Notes: generated by a model from the sequence alone, not told the origin. DNA of 64,000 bases from Megalobrama amblycephala (GCF_018812025.1 NC_063061.1:39540674-39604673); one strand, 5' to 3'; counted from the first letter of the stretch, positions 46,101 through 55,230 are shown. Made by a program: numbers and translations.

Positions 46101-48828
46101 ACCTGTCTCTACAGAAACACCAACTACAACATCCACAACCGAAAGCACTGAACAGGTGGTGTACAAGACGGCAGGCGGCGTGGGGCTTCTCAGGAAAGGA
46201 AGCACTTGTGTAAAGTTTTCAGCGCAGCCAGTATCAGATCAGAAATCAGGGGGGAATATAATGCAACAAGTTGTTATACTGCCTTCAAATCTACTGATTC
46301 AAAGTGCTGAGAATAAGGCAGCCAAGACCTCTGCATCTCTCCCTAAGACCACAACGTACTTGTCCAATGCTTCAGGCTTCACCATACCGGAAAACAAGGT
46401 TCCTGTCCAGCAGGTGGCACCATTGAAAGACACCAGCACTGCCAGAACACCATCTGCTGTAGTTACACCCAATTTAAGGAGCGCTTGTGGAGGTTCTGCA
46501 CCTAAAAAGACTACTGTGGTCGTGAACAAATCAGCCAGTTCGACCAAACCTGATGCTAAACAGGAGCTCAGGACAGTGTGCATTAGAGACTCGCAGTCCA
46601 TCCTTGTCACTACGAGAGGAGGAAACACAGGGGTGGTCAAGGTGCAGACGTCAGAGAGTGGAACGGGGGCTTTGCCAGCCAGTCCGGTTTTTACCATCTC
46701 ACCGCAACTGCAAGCCTTTCTGGTATCAAAGTCTTCCACGTCCACTACACAAGGTGTTTCGGCCACCCTCGCTGCTAAATCTTTACCTAGAGTCACGGAT
46801 GTCGTTCCGGTCAGCTCATCTACTTTTGTGGCAGGAACTGACGCATCTTCAACCCTGAATCAAATTAGCAATGATGGCACTTCAGCCAAAACAACAATCC
46901 CTGGCAAATCCGCACTCCTGGCCACAAGCAAAGACAGTGAAAGCGTCCTTATAACTGCAAAAGACATCCAAGGCTTTCAGCAGAAACACCCACAAAAGAG
47001 GCCTCTACCAGGAAGCAGAACTCCAGAGCAATCTGCTTTCCAAAAGGTTTTCCTTGTCTCGCCTTCACCAAATATCCCTTCGCCAACAACAAAGGTCACC
47101 ACTACTACTTCAGCAACCTGTACTTTACCAGGATCACGGGTCATGTTCATAAGCAACTCAGCACTTACCATTCCAAAAGAGGCGTCTGCTTCAGAGGTCA
47201 ACATTTCTTCTACTAGTACACCAGCGATGAAGGTCGTTCCCAAGTTGGGGACAACTTTATCCTGCACTTCTTCTGGTAACATCCAGAGCATCGGTGTCCC
47301 AGGGTTAATGTCAAGAATACTCGGTACAAACAAGAATATGCCATCAGCAACCGAAGCCTCTGTGATTGTCTCCAGAGTACCTGCGACGTCAACTTCAAGT
47401 GGGCTGCAGATTGGCCAAAAAAGCTGTTTGGTTGCAAGCAGAAGTCCGTCAGGGAATACAGGAAGCTCTCTGAAAGTTCCTGGGACTCCTGATGGCAAAA
47501 CGCTCACATTTTCAACGCTAGGCACCGGCCACATGGCTTCTTCCGCACTTTTGTCAGTTGTAAAACCGGAAGTACCTTCATCGATTTCAATGTTAAAAGC
47601 TCTTCACTGTAAACCAGAGTTAACGACAGGCAGCTCGACTATATCTTCCTCTTATTCAGGAGGCCTAATAACCAAAAACACTACGTTACCAGTTAATGTG
47701 ACCACTAACAAGACACCAATAATCACATCCTTTTGCACTTCACGGTCACTGATTAAAACAACCTCTTCTGGAGTCTCCAGTCCTCTTGCATTGAGCTACG
47801 CTTCAACTCCTCCAGTGGTCATGACCTCTGGGCTTCGTCCTCCGACCTCTACCGCCAAGAGTGTCCAGGAAAAAATTGTGATCAACACCACTGCCCCACT
47901 TGCACCTGGAACTCAGCTCCTGATCAACAACACCAGATTTGTTGTACCTTCTCAAGGCCTTGGACCTGGCAGCCATGTTCTGCTCATCAACTCTTGTCCT
48001 GGAGGATTGCGAGGTCCAAACAGTTCAACTCCTCACACCGTTCCTTCAGTTGTGCAAGGTATGAGATTGGTAACACCAGTCAGGCTACCCTCACCTTCTG
48101 ATCGAGTCCATCAACAACTAGGCACAAGAACTCCACTGAATGTGTCTGGTTCCACTACTCTCTCAGCTTTTCGTCCTGGTGTATCATCAGATATTGTGAG
48201 ACTTCCGATCTTTCAAACCTCCGACGTCTCAGTTACACCATCACACGGTATGGCCGGCTGTCCCAAAGAAACCTCTGCTCCTCAAGGGGGTTTACTAAGC
48301 ACAACTTCTCCGATGATCTTGCAAGGAAGACCATCCCTAAACCAAGTGGTCCCGGCCGTGCCCCCAATGAAAACTGCAATCGCACGGCATACACCAATGG
48401 TAACCGTTCCACCCATGAGCAGCACGATATCACGGATGCAGAAACTTCCAGTTGCAATGGTTCCACCAATCGGTGGTCCAACCAACGCAAGTCCAGCCAC
48501 TCCTATTGCAAGTGTACCTCCGTCTATGAACACAGTTATAATGACCCCTTGTCCACCCATCAGAGCTGTGCAACCTGGGACAATCGGAAAGCCTGCTATT
48601 TTACCCCAACCACTACAAGGACAAAACACGATTCCCAGCCCTAGTAAACTGCTGTTGAGCCCAGATGGGGCTATTTTAAATATAGTTCAAGCCTCAAGCA
48701 TACAAGTGTTGGCAAAGCCAATGGCCGCCCAAGTGGTTAGTTCCTCCTCAAGTAGTGTTACTGTACCTACTTTAAACACAAATGATCCACTGAGAAAACC
48801 AGATACCCTGGAGAGACCTAATCACTGA
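31545..48828 (+). CDS. brd10: brd10 (KIAA2026 homologue), bromodomain protein, 9 coding exons
   Basis: Large, poorly characterised nuclear protein with an N-terminal bromodomain (acetyl-lysine reader fold). Exons: 31545-32095, 37655-37855, 38837-39594, 40741-41313, 41426-41502, 42956-43048, 43344-43459, 43904-44088, 45665-48828; total 5718 nt, 1905 codons plus stop, all phases consistent. Residues 82-183 are the bromodomain; about 184-500 a charged, helical, conserved region; 503-694 acidic then very basic (KKKKKERK, KRKDKRKRRR; likely NLS); 721-805 a conserved helical block (GRRPHKRAAVKELHITLIRL); 851-1905 a Ser/Thr/Pro-rich low-complexity tail in one exon. Start: the frame is closed by TGA at 31479-31481, and 31545 is the first in-frame ATG, so it is the likely start, though the N terminus is the least certain part. 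Identification rests on the bromodomain exon, overall layout and linkage to mlana. Confidence 0.9.
32230..36900. repeat. Minisatellite, 45-bp unit, about 4 kb, in brd10 intron 1
   Basis: Units of the form TGTAACAATTTCTGACACGT + TTACTTTAGAATTTCTACAT + AACAA (45 bp) run almost unbroken from 32,230 to 36,290, then degenerate to about 36,900 beyond an inserted transposon. Period 45 gives open frames of up to 292 codons on both strands; these are artefacts. Higher-order duplication is visible: the rare TTTCAACATAACATTG variant occurs at 33181, 33625 and 34652 inside matching multi-unit blocks. Confidence 0.97.
36293..36803. mobile_element. hAT-like element, 511 bp, in the 45-bp minisatellite
   Basis: Begins TAGGGGTGTGATGAGACCGG and ends CTCGTCACACCCCTA, imperfect inverted repeats rich in GAGACGAGA. 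Exact 8-bp direct repeat GAATTTAC flanks it (36285-36292 and 36804-36811). It has no transposase and is non-autonomous. It sits in the degenerate right part of the array. Confidence 0.93.
36900..37654. other. brd10 intron 1, right end
   Basis: AT-rich intron. A short inverted repeat is visible: AACTATTCCCTTTATTTGCA near 36,994 and AAATAAAGGGAATAGTTTAA near 37,063 can pair as a hairpin around an ATA-rich loop. No exon. Confidence 0.6.
37655..37855 (+). CDS. brd10: brd10 exon 2
   Basis: Completes Arg across the junction, then TLREKTTLAVTSRGRFGTED, RRRLVPRNLATITVGGSESI and MVQALRLEELQRAKDEK. Conserved-looking, non-repetitive, GC-rich compared with flanks, phase 2 to phase 2. Confidence 0.9.
37856..38836. 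other. brd10 intron 2, AT-rich repeat copies and microsatellites
   Basis: Contains diverged copies of the AT-rich ~200-bp repeat (CACGTCTAATCAGCTGAATT near 37,928; TCTTGTCTAATAAACTGAAT near 38,130 and 38,343), a (CA)n at about 38,408-38,431, an A-run, an (AT)n at about 38,450-38,477 and an (ATT)n near 38,597-38,618. No exon. Confidence 0.7.
38837..39594 (+). CDS. brd10: brd10 exon 3
   Basis: 758 nt, GC-rich. It opens with a charged helix (QRELERKEAEEASVKELEEW) and continues with a folded-looking segment, for example WPVRTMWELPAIGHFLCLAQ, RRRVQGWYRAVGRAEDQTAR and PFNQRVWLLKGLCDHVYETQ. The rhythm of the last stretch resembles a DDT/WHIM-type helical region of chromatin regulators, but that is inference. 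Phase 1 out. Confidence 0.9.
39595..40740. other. brd10 intron 3, extreme T-rich/A-rich strand switches
   Basis: About 1.1 kb of almost pure A/T. The plus strand is T-rich (ATTTATTTTA-type) to about 40,150, A-rich (AATAAAATAAATAA-type) to about 40,320, T-rich again to about 40,505, then mixed and A-rich to about 40,660. The complementary blocks could form long imperfect hairpins. No coding content. Confidence 0.75.
40741..41313 (+). CDS. brd10: brd10 exon 4: acidic then basic region
   Basis: N-terminal half is acidic and Ser-rich (KEEDESSSRTDLNTW, LKEEEEDESDSEPC). The C-terminal half is strongly basic (KKKKKERKLGMKKTRTSKLS, AMKRKDKRKRRRLG), a plausible bipartite nuclear localisation signal. 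The exon ends within a Gly codon at G|GTGAAT; reading on gives a stop three codons later, so the splice is required for the full protein. Phase 1. Confidence 0.9.
41426..41502 (+). CDS. brd10: brd10 exon 5 (77 nt) with tandem CAGCAG acceptor
   Basis: Encodes NRFDGKMSVRRPAGSALLPA then GPSFQ. The acceptor is a NAGNAG tandem (CAGCAG, 41420-41425). Using the second AG gives Gly across the junction; using the first adds one Ala without changing frame. Phase 0 out. Confidence 0.87.
41528..41585 (+). repeat. SINE/LINE-tail-like fragment
   Basis: Contains ACGTCTGCTAAATGACCAAA preceded by TTTCGCTCTAACGGATAAAG, close to the tail motif shared by many fish SINEs and L2-like LINEs. Only a fragment is present; assignment is from memory of the motif. 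Confidence 0.5.
41784..42890. mobile_element. Non-autonomous DNA element, interrupted by a nested insertion
   Basis: Left part contains GCATTAAATTGACAATAAAG, AAATAAATGCTGAACTTTCG and AGAATGATTTCTGAAGGATC, sequences of a very common cyprinid repeat. The right end (about 42,855-42,890) is CCCCAAACTTTTGAAAGGCA then GTGTA, the inverted counterpart of the left end ACACTTATCATTCAAACGTT. The body is split by the hAT-like insertion at 42218-42846. Confidence 0.8.
42218..42846. mobile_element. hAT-like element nested in another repeat
   Basis: Left end TAGAGCTCGGTATTGACACA, right end TTTTTACCCAGCCCT. The 8-bp direct repeat ATTAAAAA (42210-42217 and 42847-42854) flanks it and interrupts a sequence that reads continuously when the insert is removed. 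No transposase. Confidence 0.85.
42956..43048 (+). CDS. brd10: brd10 exon 6
   Basis: Encodes LICSSLDDLRVLISKTEDQL, DQLDDGGKKRS. A stronger-looking donor (GTAAGA) lies 4 bp further on, but it would give phase 1 and read the next exon in a non-conserved frame. The GTTAGT donor after 43048 gives phase 0 and a sensible next exon, so it is chosen. Confidence 0.8.
43068..43136. repeat. (CA)n microsatellite in brd10 intron 6
   Basis: About 68 bp of CA repeat with a few CT/CTCATA interruptions, starting 20 bp after the exon 6 donor. Confidence 0.95.
43344..43459 (+). CDS. brd10: brd10 exon 7: conserved helical block
   Basis: In phase 0 it encodes GRRPHKRAAVKELHITLIRL, LKELLPWEPKLVKAFQRN and continues RARLKKECDDFKKHPEYDN in the next exon. 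The alternative frame is also open but reads TTATQKSRCERVTHHTNKAA and cannot join exon 8 without a stop. This exon therefore has two open frames, and splice phase decides between them. Confidence 0.88.
43904..44088 (+). CDS. brd10: brd10 exon 8
   Basis: Encodes ARLKKECDDFKKHPEYDNFI then REQMDTTDTGE and an acidic tail. Acceptor CCTCAACAG; phase 2 in, phase 1 out at ACAG|GTGAGC. Confidence 0.9.
44343..45093. mobile_element. hAT-like non-autonomous element in brd10 intron 8
   Basis: Left end TAGAGCCGCCCCCTAATATG with CGACTAATCATTAGTTGACT. The right end, read in reverse complement, is TAGGGATGCCCTCGACTAAA with CTAGTCGGCTAGTAG. The two ends share the CGACTAA...TAGTNGNCTAG core. Imperfect 8-bp flanks CATTATAC and TATTTTAC (6 of 8) suggest an old insertion. 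No transposase. Confidence 0.75.
45121..45613. mobile_element. Tc1/mariner-type MITE, 493 bp
   Basis: Left end CACTGCCCTCCAAAAGTTTG and right end CAAACTTTTGGAGGGCAGTG are perfect reverse complements, both flanked by TA (45119-45120 and 45614-45615), the Tc1/mariner target. No transposase frame. It lies 49 bp upstream of the large last exon of brd10. Confidence 0.92.
45665..48828 (+). CDS. brd10: brd10 last exon: 1,054-residue Ser/Thr/Pro-rich region
   Basis: A single 3.16-kb coding exon after acceptor CTTTCTTTTTGCAG, ending at TGA 48826-48828. Low-complexity, rich in Ser, Thr, Pro and Val, with repeated short hydrophobic motifs (VVILPSNLLIQ, MVTVPPMSS, PAMKVVPKLG) and one Lys/Arg cluster near the start (SSKRRQSGAISDELSPCKRG), a likely second nuclear signal. 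No enzymatic domain is seen. The composition resembles transcriptional co-regulator tails. It differs from the minisatellite frames in normal codon variety and absence of tandem units, so it is real coding sequence. Confidence 0.92.
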
Positions 48829-49611
48829 AGACCTAATCTGTTGTTTTCCATTGTGATAATAGAGGATGATCCACTGTTCATTGTTTTGGGCTTTGTTGAG
48901 AACAAGTTGGATTGTGCGGGCTTCCTTCGGTTCCATTTCTCCAAATGTTGGAGGCTAAACTGAATTAATTTTTTGTGCATTTTGCTCTTTTACCATACAT
49001 ATTGAGGTGAAATTGGTCCTTAGATTTGTAAATAAAAGAGAAATTTGGAGATTTCAACTGGCCAGTAATGTACATAACAGTATTTGTTTGGCTGACTCTT
49101 TTCTACTCCATTTGTATGCAAAGGTTTGAATGTTTTTGTAGCATTTTCCATTAAATGATTAATATTGTTCTGTAGAACAGTCTTCGGTCTATTTAAGAGT
49201 ATGTCTGGCAAAGTAGTACATTCAGGCATAGGTATCAGACATTATCTGATAACTGTTTGGTTTTGTGTTTCCTCTATATACATGACAATAAACTTGGCAT
49301 ATTTATGACTGAAGTAACTATAGTGGTGTATTGTGTCTGTCTTTTGAGTTCGTTAAACATATTAGATCAGAGATTCCCAGACTTTTTTTATCTTATGAAT
49401 CTATTTGAACTAAATTTTCTTGAAGCCCCCTGGAGATTTTAAGCTAATATCTCAATAATTCAACAGCCCACTTGCATGTTCACTGTATATATTCAGCAAG
49501 TGTTTTTATTCATCAAATATTTTTTTTATGATTTAGTTAATTAGCTTTTCATCAGCTCTCAAATAAAACCCCCTGCAGTCCCTTCATGAACCCCAGTTTG
49601 GAAAGCCTGCA
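48829..49611 (+). other. brd10: brd10 3'UTR and end of gene
   Basis: AATAAA signals at 49031-49036 and 49287-49292 follow the stop; either could serve for polyadenylation. Sequence after about 49,300 is AT-rich and gene-free. Confidence 0.6.
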
Positions 49612-49615
49612 TTAA

Positions 49616-50348
49616 TGGATTAGTTCACTTTCAAATTAAAATGTCCTGATAATTTACTCTCCTCCATGTCATCCAAGATGTTCATGTCTTTCTTTCTTCA
49701 GTGGAAAAGAAATGAAGGTCTTTGATGAAACATTCCAGGATTTTTCTCCATATAGTGGACTTCAATGGAGTCCAAATGGTCAAAACGTTGGTCTGTTTGG
49801 TCTGTTTCAGTGCAGCTTCAAAATGTCCTACACGATCCCAGACGAGGAATAAGGGTCATATCTAGAGGGTCATATCATATCTAATATAAGTTTTAACAAT
49901 AAATGCTCAAAAAGTTTGAACTAATTGTTATATACTTGCACTAGCATATTGAATATGACAATTTAGTTCAAACTTTGACCTGTGGAGGGCAGTAATACAC
50001 TTAGCAGCGTCTACACTGCCGGAATTATAATACAGAAGAAGAAGAAGAAGAGAGCTAGTTCAAGATGAGCATTTATTGTTAAAACTTATATAATTTTTTT
50101 ATTTTTTAGAAAATGAGCAATGGTTTCTCTAGATAAGACTATTATTCCTCGTCTGGGATCGCTGTAAACTGTAATTTGGACCTTCAACCGTTTGGAGTCC
50201 AGTGAAGTCCATTATATGGAGAAAAATCCTGGAATGTTTTCATCAAAAACCTTAATTTCTTTTTGACTGAAGAAAGACATGAACATCTTGGATGACATGG
50301 AGGTGAGTAAATTATCAGGAAAATTTAATTTGAAAGTGAATTAATCCT
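49616..50348. mobile_element. Long-inverted-repeat non-autonomous DNA element
   Basis: The two ends are inverted repeats of about 165 bp: left GGATTAGTTCACTTTCAAAT and CATGTCATCCAAGATGTTCA; right, in reverse complement, the same motifs with few changes. TTAA flanks both sides (49612-49615 and 50349-50352), consistent with a TTAA-targeting element. No transposase. It lies between the converging brd10 and mlana 3' ends. Confidence 0.88.
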
Positions 50349-50431
50349 TTAAAGGGTAAATTTCTACAAATGGATTTCTCACTTGAGATGGTAATGAAAA
50401 CAGATGCAGTCTTTGTGCTTTACATTAATGT

Positions 50432-50437
50432 TTTATT
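50432..50437 (-). terminator. mlana: Probable mlana polyadenylation signal
   Basis: Minus-strand AATAAA about 435 bp downstream of the mlana stop codon, just before the long-inverted-repeat element. It is the most plausible 3' end seen for mlana; not proven. Confidence 0.5.
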
Positions 50438-50872
50438 GAACAGTTTGCACAGTGCAGTGATGCCGTTCACTGCATAAGAAGCTCAGCATCTCCTCATAGA
50501 AACGTAGCTTGTCTCGTATACCCGAGTCAGAGATTTCCCGCTGCTCGAGGAATATGTAGGTACAAGTTTCATTACTGTTGTTCACCTTTACAATGATACA
50601 CTTGGAAAAGAAATACATGTTTGAAAAGGATTATAGTTTAAAAGTAAATCATCCGTAACAGAAGGCAATACTCCTGACATTAAAACATTTATACCTTGAA
50701 CTAAACTAGAACTTTATTTAAACTCAAAAAAGCACTTTAGTGTCAGAGATTTCCAGTCCTCAAGCTTTGGTAAGAATCCTCAGGATCAGGTGTTGAGATG
50801 CATTACTTCTGTCATGTGACTGTTCATCCCAAACATTACAGATTTCCACAGATTCTTCTTTAGGATCTGATT

Positions 50873-50941
50873 TCATGGTGAGTAAGGAGGAGGTGACGGT
50901 CCGGAGACGATCTTCTCATAGGCTGGAGGAGCGTTGGGAAT
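50873..50941 (-). CDS. mlana: mlana exon 4: C-terminal PPxY tail
   Basis: After acceptor CTCTTCTAG it encodes IPNAPPAYEKIVSGPSPPPY then SP and TGA. The PPAY and PPPY motifs are potential WW-domain (NEDD4-type ligase) docking sites. The conserved IPNAPPAYEK is the family signature. Confidence 0.95.
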   Translation of the reverse strand: MPNAPPAYEKIVSGPSPPPYSP

Positions 50942-51299
50942 CTAGAAGAGAGGAGAGACGCCAACATCTGTAAGTAAACAAAACTGAAGAAGAGGGAACT
51001 ACATAAAACTAATTACCATCATCAGATGCTTTTGTCCAAATGTGTACAAATGCAAAAACACTTCAGATGATAACTGTGATTTGGTTTAAACTCTTCATGC
51101 TTAGGAATAAAGGTTCAAAAAGGGGTTGTTTTTTTGCAGCGATGCCATAGAAGAGCCATTTTGGGTTCCTCAAAGAACTTTTCAGTGATCAGTTCTGAAA
51201 AGACCATTTTTTGCTTATTGTGAGGAACATTTTAAGAACATTGGTTTGTAGTTATAGAGGTCGATGTACAGCAGCAGTAGTGTTCATGAGAACCAGCAG

Positions 51300-51353
<54 letters not shown>

Positions 51354-51634
51354 CCAGTCGTTTGTAATCCTCGCATCACTAATGACGCAAACTAAAGGTC
51401 TTTCTGCCCTGCAGCTGGTCACATGCCTCCTTTATCCCCTCTGGAATTCTGGGTAATAAGAGCTTGGTTATTCTCTGAAACTAAATGTGGCAGAAGGAAA
51501 AACTCTGATTTGTTCTTTAAGGACTGGAAAAACGGATACAAAAATGTTATTTAAAATCTAAATAAAAGACTGATTGCCTAAAGAGATGCACATTAAGAAA
51601 TAAGCAATAAACAGTAATAAACAGGTGAAATATC

Positions 51635-51696
<62 letters not shown>

Positions 51697-52167
51697 GTAC
51701 CGCTGGTTGCAGGTTGCTGAATTCATTCAAGGCCACTTTGTTTTCCTCCCCGGATCCGGACTCGCTGTGCTGACCCGTCCTCATCATCTCTCTCCACGAC
51801 TGACCGTTGCCTCGTCCACTCTGTAACACAAACACACCTGAGAGGTAAGAGTCACATGATCTGATCCCACACTCATCACAGCTGGAAATCCTAATTGAGA
51901 AGTCCAGCATCTTATTATGACAGCTGATTCATGCATTTGGCAGATGCATTAATGCAAAGTGATTTGCATCATGATTAAGGTATAAATTATCACAGACCCA
52001 TGACCATCATCATCTACTGTTTGAGCTCTTTTTGCTGCTCTCATTATGATATCATTGTCACATGACTCACCCGGATCATCTTGTATCCGCCCCGTCGGCG
52101 GTAGTACCAGCATCCTAGAATGAGCAGCGCTGTGAGGATCACGGCCAGTAACGCGATTCCTGCCGCC

Positions 52168-52229
<62 letters not shown>

Positions 52230-52375
52230 TAGATGGAGTGTATCTGTAGTTTGAAGCAGGTGTTTATGTAAATCTTCACTCACTCTTCAGCTCGGATGAA
52301 TCCTGTTCCTCGTCTGCTGGAGAAATGAACACTGAATTCTCCTCGAGACACTGAACCTGATCCACCGTAAGACAT
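50873..52375 (-). CDS. mlana: mlana, Melan-A/MART-1 homologue, 4 coding exons
   Basis: Small single-pass membrane protein of melanosomes and the endolysosomal system in pigment cells; in mammals it supports PMEL processing and is a melanoma antigen. Exons on the minus strand: 52375-52284, 52167-52071, 51820-51701, 50941-50873; 378 nt, 125 residues, phases 2, 0, 0. Visible parts: short polar N terminus MSYGGSGSVSRGEFSVHFSS; AEEAAGIALLAVILTALLIL, then GCWYYRRRGGYK, a transmembrane helix with the family's EEAAGI entry and a CWYxRRR cytosolic edge; a polar Ser/Glu tail; C terminus IPNAPPAYEKIVSGPSPPPY then SP. Two PPxY motifs (PPAY, PPPY) are present. Human MLANA is 118 residues, so the length fits. 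A noncoding first exon probably lies near 53373-53500. The gene converges with brd10. Confidence 0.94.
51303..51350. repeat. (CA)n microsatellite, mlana intron 3
   Basis: About 48 bp of perfect CA repeat between mlana exons 3 and 4. Confidence 0.95.
51646..51692. repeat. (TG)n microsatellite next to mlana exon 3 donor
   Basis: About 47 bp of TG repeat; on the mlana strand this is a (CA)n beginning about 9 bp after the exon 3 donor. Confidence 0.95.
51701..51820 (-). CDS. mlana: mlana exon 3: cytosolic polar segment
   Basis: 120 nt, phase 0 on both sides, encoding SGRGNGQSWREMMRTGQHSE and SGSGEENKVALNEFSNLQPA. Polar and without repeats. Acceptor TGTGTTACAG and donor GCG|GTACAA are read on the minus strand. 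Confidence 0.9.
51920..51995. repeat. Fish SINE/LINE-tail-like fragment, reverse orientation
   Basis: Contains CATTTGGCAGATGCATTAAT then GCAAAGTGATTTGCAT, resembling a dispersed fish repeat whose opposite-strand counterpart is seen at 41528-41585. Identified from remembered motif only. Confidence 0.5.
52071..52167 (-). CDS. mlana: mlana exon 2: transmembrane exon
   Basis: 97 nt coding EAAGIALLAVILTALLILGC and WYYRRRGGYKMIR (first Glu split with exon 1). The acceptor on this strand is (TG)n followed by TAG, with no ordinary polypyrimidine tract. Confidence 0.95.
52169..52227. repeat. (CA)n microsatellite abutting mlana exon 2 acceptor
   Basis: About 58 bp of perfect CA on the plus strand, i.e. 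(TG)n on the mlana strand, running straight into the TAG acceptor at 52168-52170. Confidence 0.97.
52284..52375 (-). CDS. mlana: mlana exon 1 (coding): start codon
   Basis: ATG at 52375-52373 begins MSYGGSGSVSRGEFSVHFSS, RRGTGFIRAEE. It is preceded by a short 5'UTR and acceptor TTTTCAG (exon probably 52284-52387). The first ATG after the acceptor is used, and phase 2 joins EE to AAGI of exon 2. Confidence 0.88.
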
Positions 52376-52728
52376 GATCGTCAAACACTGAAAACAACAA
52401 GAACACTGAGATATGAGGAACACTGCAGTCGTTCATCATCACAGTATATACAGTGAGATATGGATTCATGAAAACAGAGATCAATCTCAGGAAAACACGA
52501 CCAGACCAAACCCCCTATGAAAATTAATAAAAATTAAGCATGTTTTCCATACTGTTAATATATATTTTTTGTGACGCAGTTACAAGTTATTACATGCACT
52601 TACTATAGTAATAACAGTAAATTATGAATAATTACAAGTAACTAACCCTAAATCAAACCCTAACTATAGTAAGTACATGTAGTTAATTAGAACTCTGTAG
52701 TTATTTAAGAACAATTAAGTAAATTAAA

Positions 52729-52942
52729 GGGTTACACTTTATTTTAAGGTGTCATTGTTACACTGTAATTATACATTTAAGTACTGAGTAATATTAAATA
52801 GATTCATGTATTTACTATAGGGTTAGGATATGGTTTTGGTTTGGTTTAGGGTTAGTTGCATGTAATTATGCATTATTTATAGTTGTTACAATAGTAACTA
52901 CATGTAACGTGTAACAATGACACCGTAAAATAAAGTGTTACC
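52729..52942. mobile_element. Short terminal-inverted-repeat element, 214 bp, in mlana 5' intron
   Basis: Left end GGTTACACTTTATTTTAAGG then TGTCATTGTTACAC; right end, in reverse complement, GGTAACACTTTATTTTACGG then TGTCATTGTTACAC. TIR about 34 bp with two mismatches. Related half-repeat sequence (ACAAGTAACTAACCCTAAAT, TAGTAAGTACATGTAGTTAA) lies just left at 52,570-52,720. Confidence 0.85.
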
Positions 52943-53372
52943 ATTTTTTTTTTATTTTCGATTCAGTTCTTTTAATTTTCATTATTGTAATATAATAACT
53001 TTTTACATTAAATAAATAAGTGCATGGTTTTTTATTATAAAATATGCATAAAGGCATTACAATAAATAATACCATTTTTTTTGGTAAAAAATAAAGTGTA
53101 ACATTACAAACGATAATTTAGGGATGTTAATAATGTCACAATGCAAAAGAACCTTAATGCAATTTTTATTATTAATAATTATTTATTTTGATTTTAGGGT
53201 AAATTATAACCTGGACATTTTTTTTTTTAATTCACTCATAATCTAGTCATTGTTCCAGTTCAAATATAAATTTCTTGTGTTTTCACACTAATCTACAGTA
53301 TAACACACACGTGACATGATCTCTGCAGCAGATCTAGAGTAAATGAGTTAGTGGAAGAGAGTCGTATCTTAC

Positions 53373-53500
53373 CTGTGATTGTGAGAGCGTCTGCTGTGAC
53401 TGTGGATCTGCTGAGGTTCAGAGCGGCTCTGAAAGCCCTTGAGAAGTTCTCATGACCGTCACGGGTTCAGCTCTCACACTCACAGCCCCTCCATCTGACT
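53373..53500 (-). promoter_or_regulatory. mlana: Probable mlana noncoding first exon and promoter region
   Basis: On the minus strand CACAATCACAG|GTAAGATACG is a strong donor at 53372-53371 with no coding frame required, fitting a noncoding first exon spliced to 52387. The upstream boundary is a guess; no TATA box was recognised. Confidence 0.45.
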
Positions 53501-55230
53501 GTCTGCTGACCGACTGACTGCGTTTACCGCGCTAACTGACCTCAGATCAGCAGGATTAATGCTGGTTATGCTTGAGTGAACCTGTTAGACTAATGTTGGT
53601 GCTCTGGTTAAAAGTGTGTGAAATTAGTTTCCACATATGGAGTTGTTATTCTCAAGGAAATACTGTATCTATTAATGGGTGAAACTACAGTAACGTCTTC
53701 AGCTTGAGATCCTTTCCATCTAATGATATATGATCAGTATGATAATCATATTCATTCACACAGAGCTGAAGCACAACCAAAACAATGTTCTCCTGCAAAA
53801 TACATGCAGTTTTGTTTTTAAAAAGTTACTCAGATTACCTTTAAATAAGAGAAACATGCAAAATGTAACTTGCATTCAATAGAATTGAAGGTGTTATAAA
53901 CAATTTACAATGAACAGTTTAACAATATTAATATTGCATTATACTGCAGGTACTTAATTACTGAATGAATATTTTACTTAAATTAAAGTTTATTTAAACA
54001 TAACTTATCTACACAGTAGAAAAAAGTCATCGCTTCATCCTTAATTCATGAGATCCAGGCAATAAATTCTCTGTAGCAGTTTTCTCTAATGAAAAAGCAC
54101 CATAGTTGCTGTTATCATCTTTGTCCACTAGAAGGCACAACACTGCAAACTCAAGGCCTTTATTTCAGATAATCCATGATCCTTGATTCATTTCTTTTTA
54201 TTTATATGTGTATAAAAATGTGCTCAAAGAACAACTGCATCACCTTCATGTGATCTTCTCTCATCTGTTGATCTGCTGTAATGCTGAAGATCTCCAGCAG
54301 AGAGCGACACTTCACTGTATGACACACTGAAACACGTGATCATGATCTCATTTGATTACTAGTCAGTCATTAGATATAAAATAGTATATAACTGTTGAGA
54401 GATGTTCATTTCTTATATTGTGCAGAGGAAGTGAAGATGTGAAATAACAAACGTTTGTAAGCAGCTGTAAGATGATCTTTGTGTTCAGACCAGATCCAGA
54501 AAGATTTCAGCCTATTTTGCAGCTTTATTTGTATTTTGATACATTTTTGTATTTTATTTTAATGTGTTTAAACAGGTATTTTGTATTTTTATAGACATTT
54601 TCCTGCATTTGTGCTCATCTCTGGCTGTAAAGACATAATAATATATATAGTGATTTGCATATTTATTTCTAATGCTTGAAAAATAAGCCCTCCATGCCCT
54701 TAGTACTCTGAGCCAATCGTGTTTGACTAATAAAAAATGATTAAAATGGAGCTGACCAAATCTGGAAGAAATATCAGACTGCTGGACAACTGATTTGATT
54801 CTTGCATGTTAGAAAGTGAATTTGTTTGAACAGACATTTTAAACTCTTGTGTTGGTGATTCATAATCATCACTGTACATGTGAACAATGTGAGCCGTTCA
54901 TGACTTTCAAATTGTAGTTTCTATTATTTTGCTCTAGATGGCGCTATTCACCACATCAGTGTTTGAGTTCATCAGACTGTATGACATTGTGTGCAGAATC
55001 TCTTTAAATCAGAGTAAATGTACAAGACACTGACTATATTTTGTGAACAAAGTGACTAAAATCAAGTTGAGCAAACAAGAGTTTCTTGTTTCAAACGTTT
55101 GTGATCGATGTTAAAACTGTTTCTGAAGATGAATCCGTCACTTCAATGTGATGAAACTGAAATTGTTTTTTGTACAAAGCAACTAAACACATCTTTACCA
55201 TTTAAAAAAAAAACCTCCAGCACAGAATGT
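53501..55230. other. Upstream of mlana, no gene seen
   Basis: AT-leaning intergenic sequence. I see no exon, strong repeat or transposon end. It would contain mlana upstream control elements, but none can be read with confidence. Confidence 0.5.
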
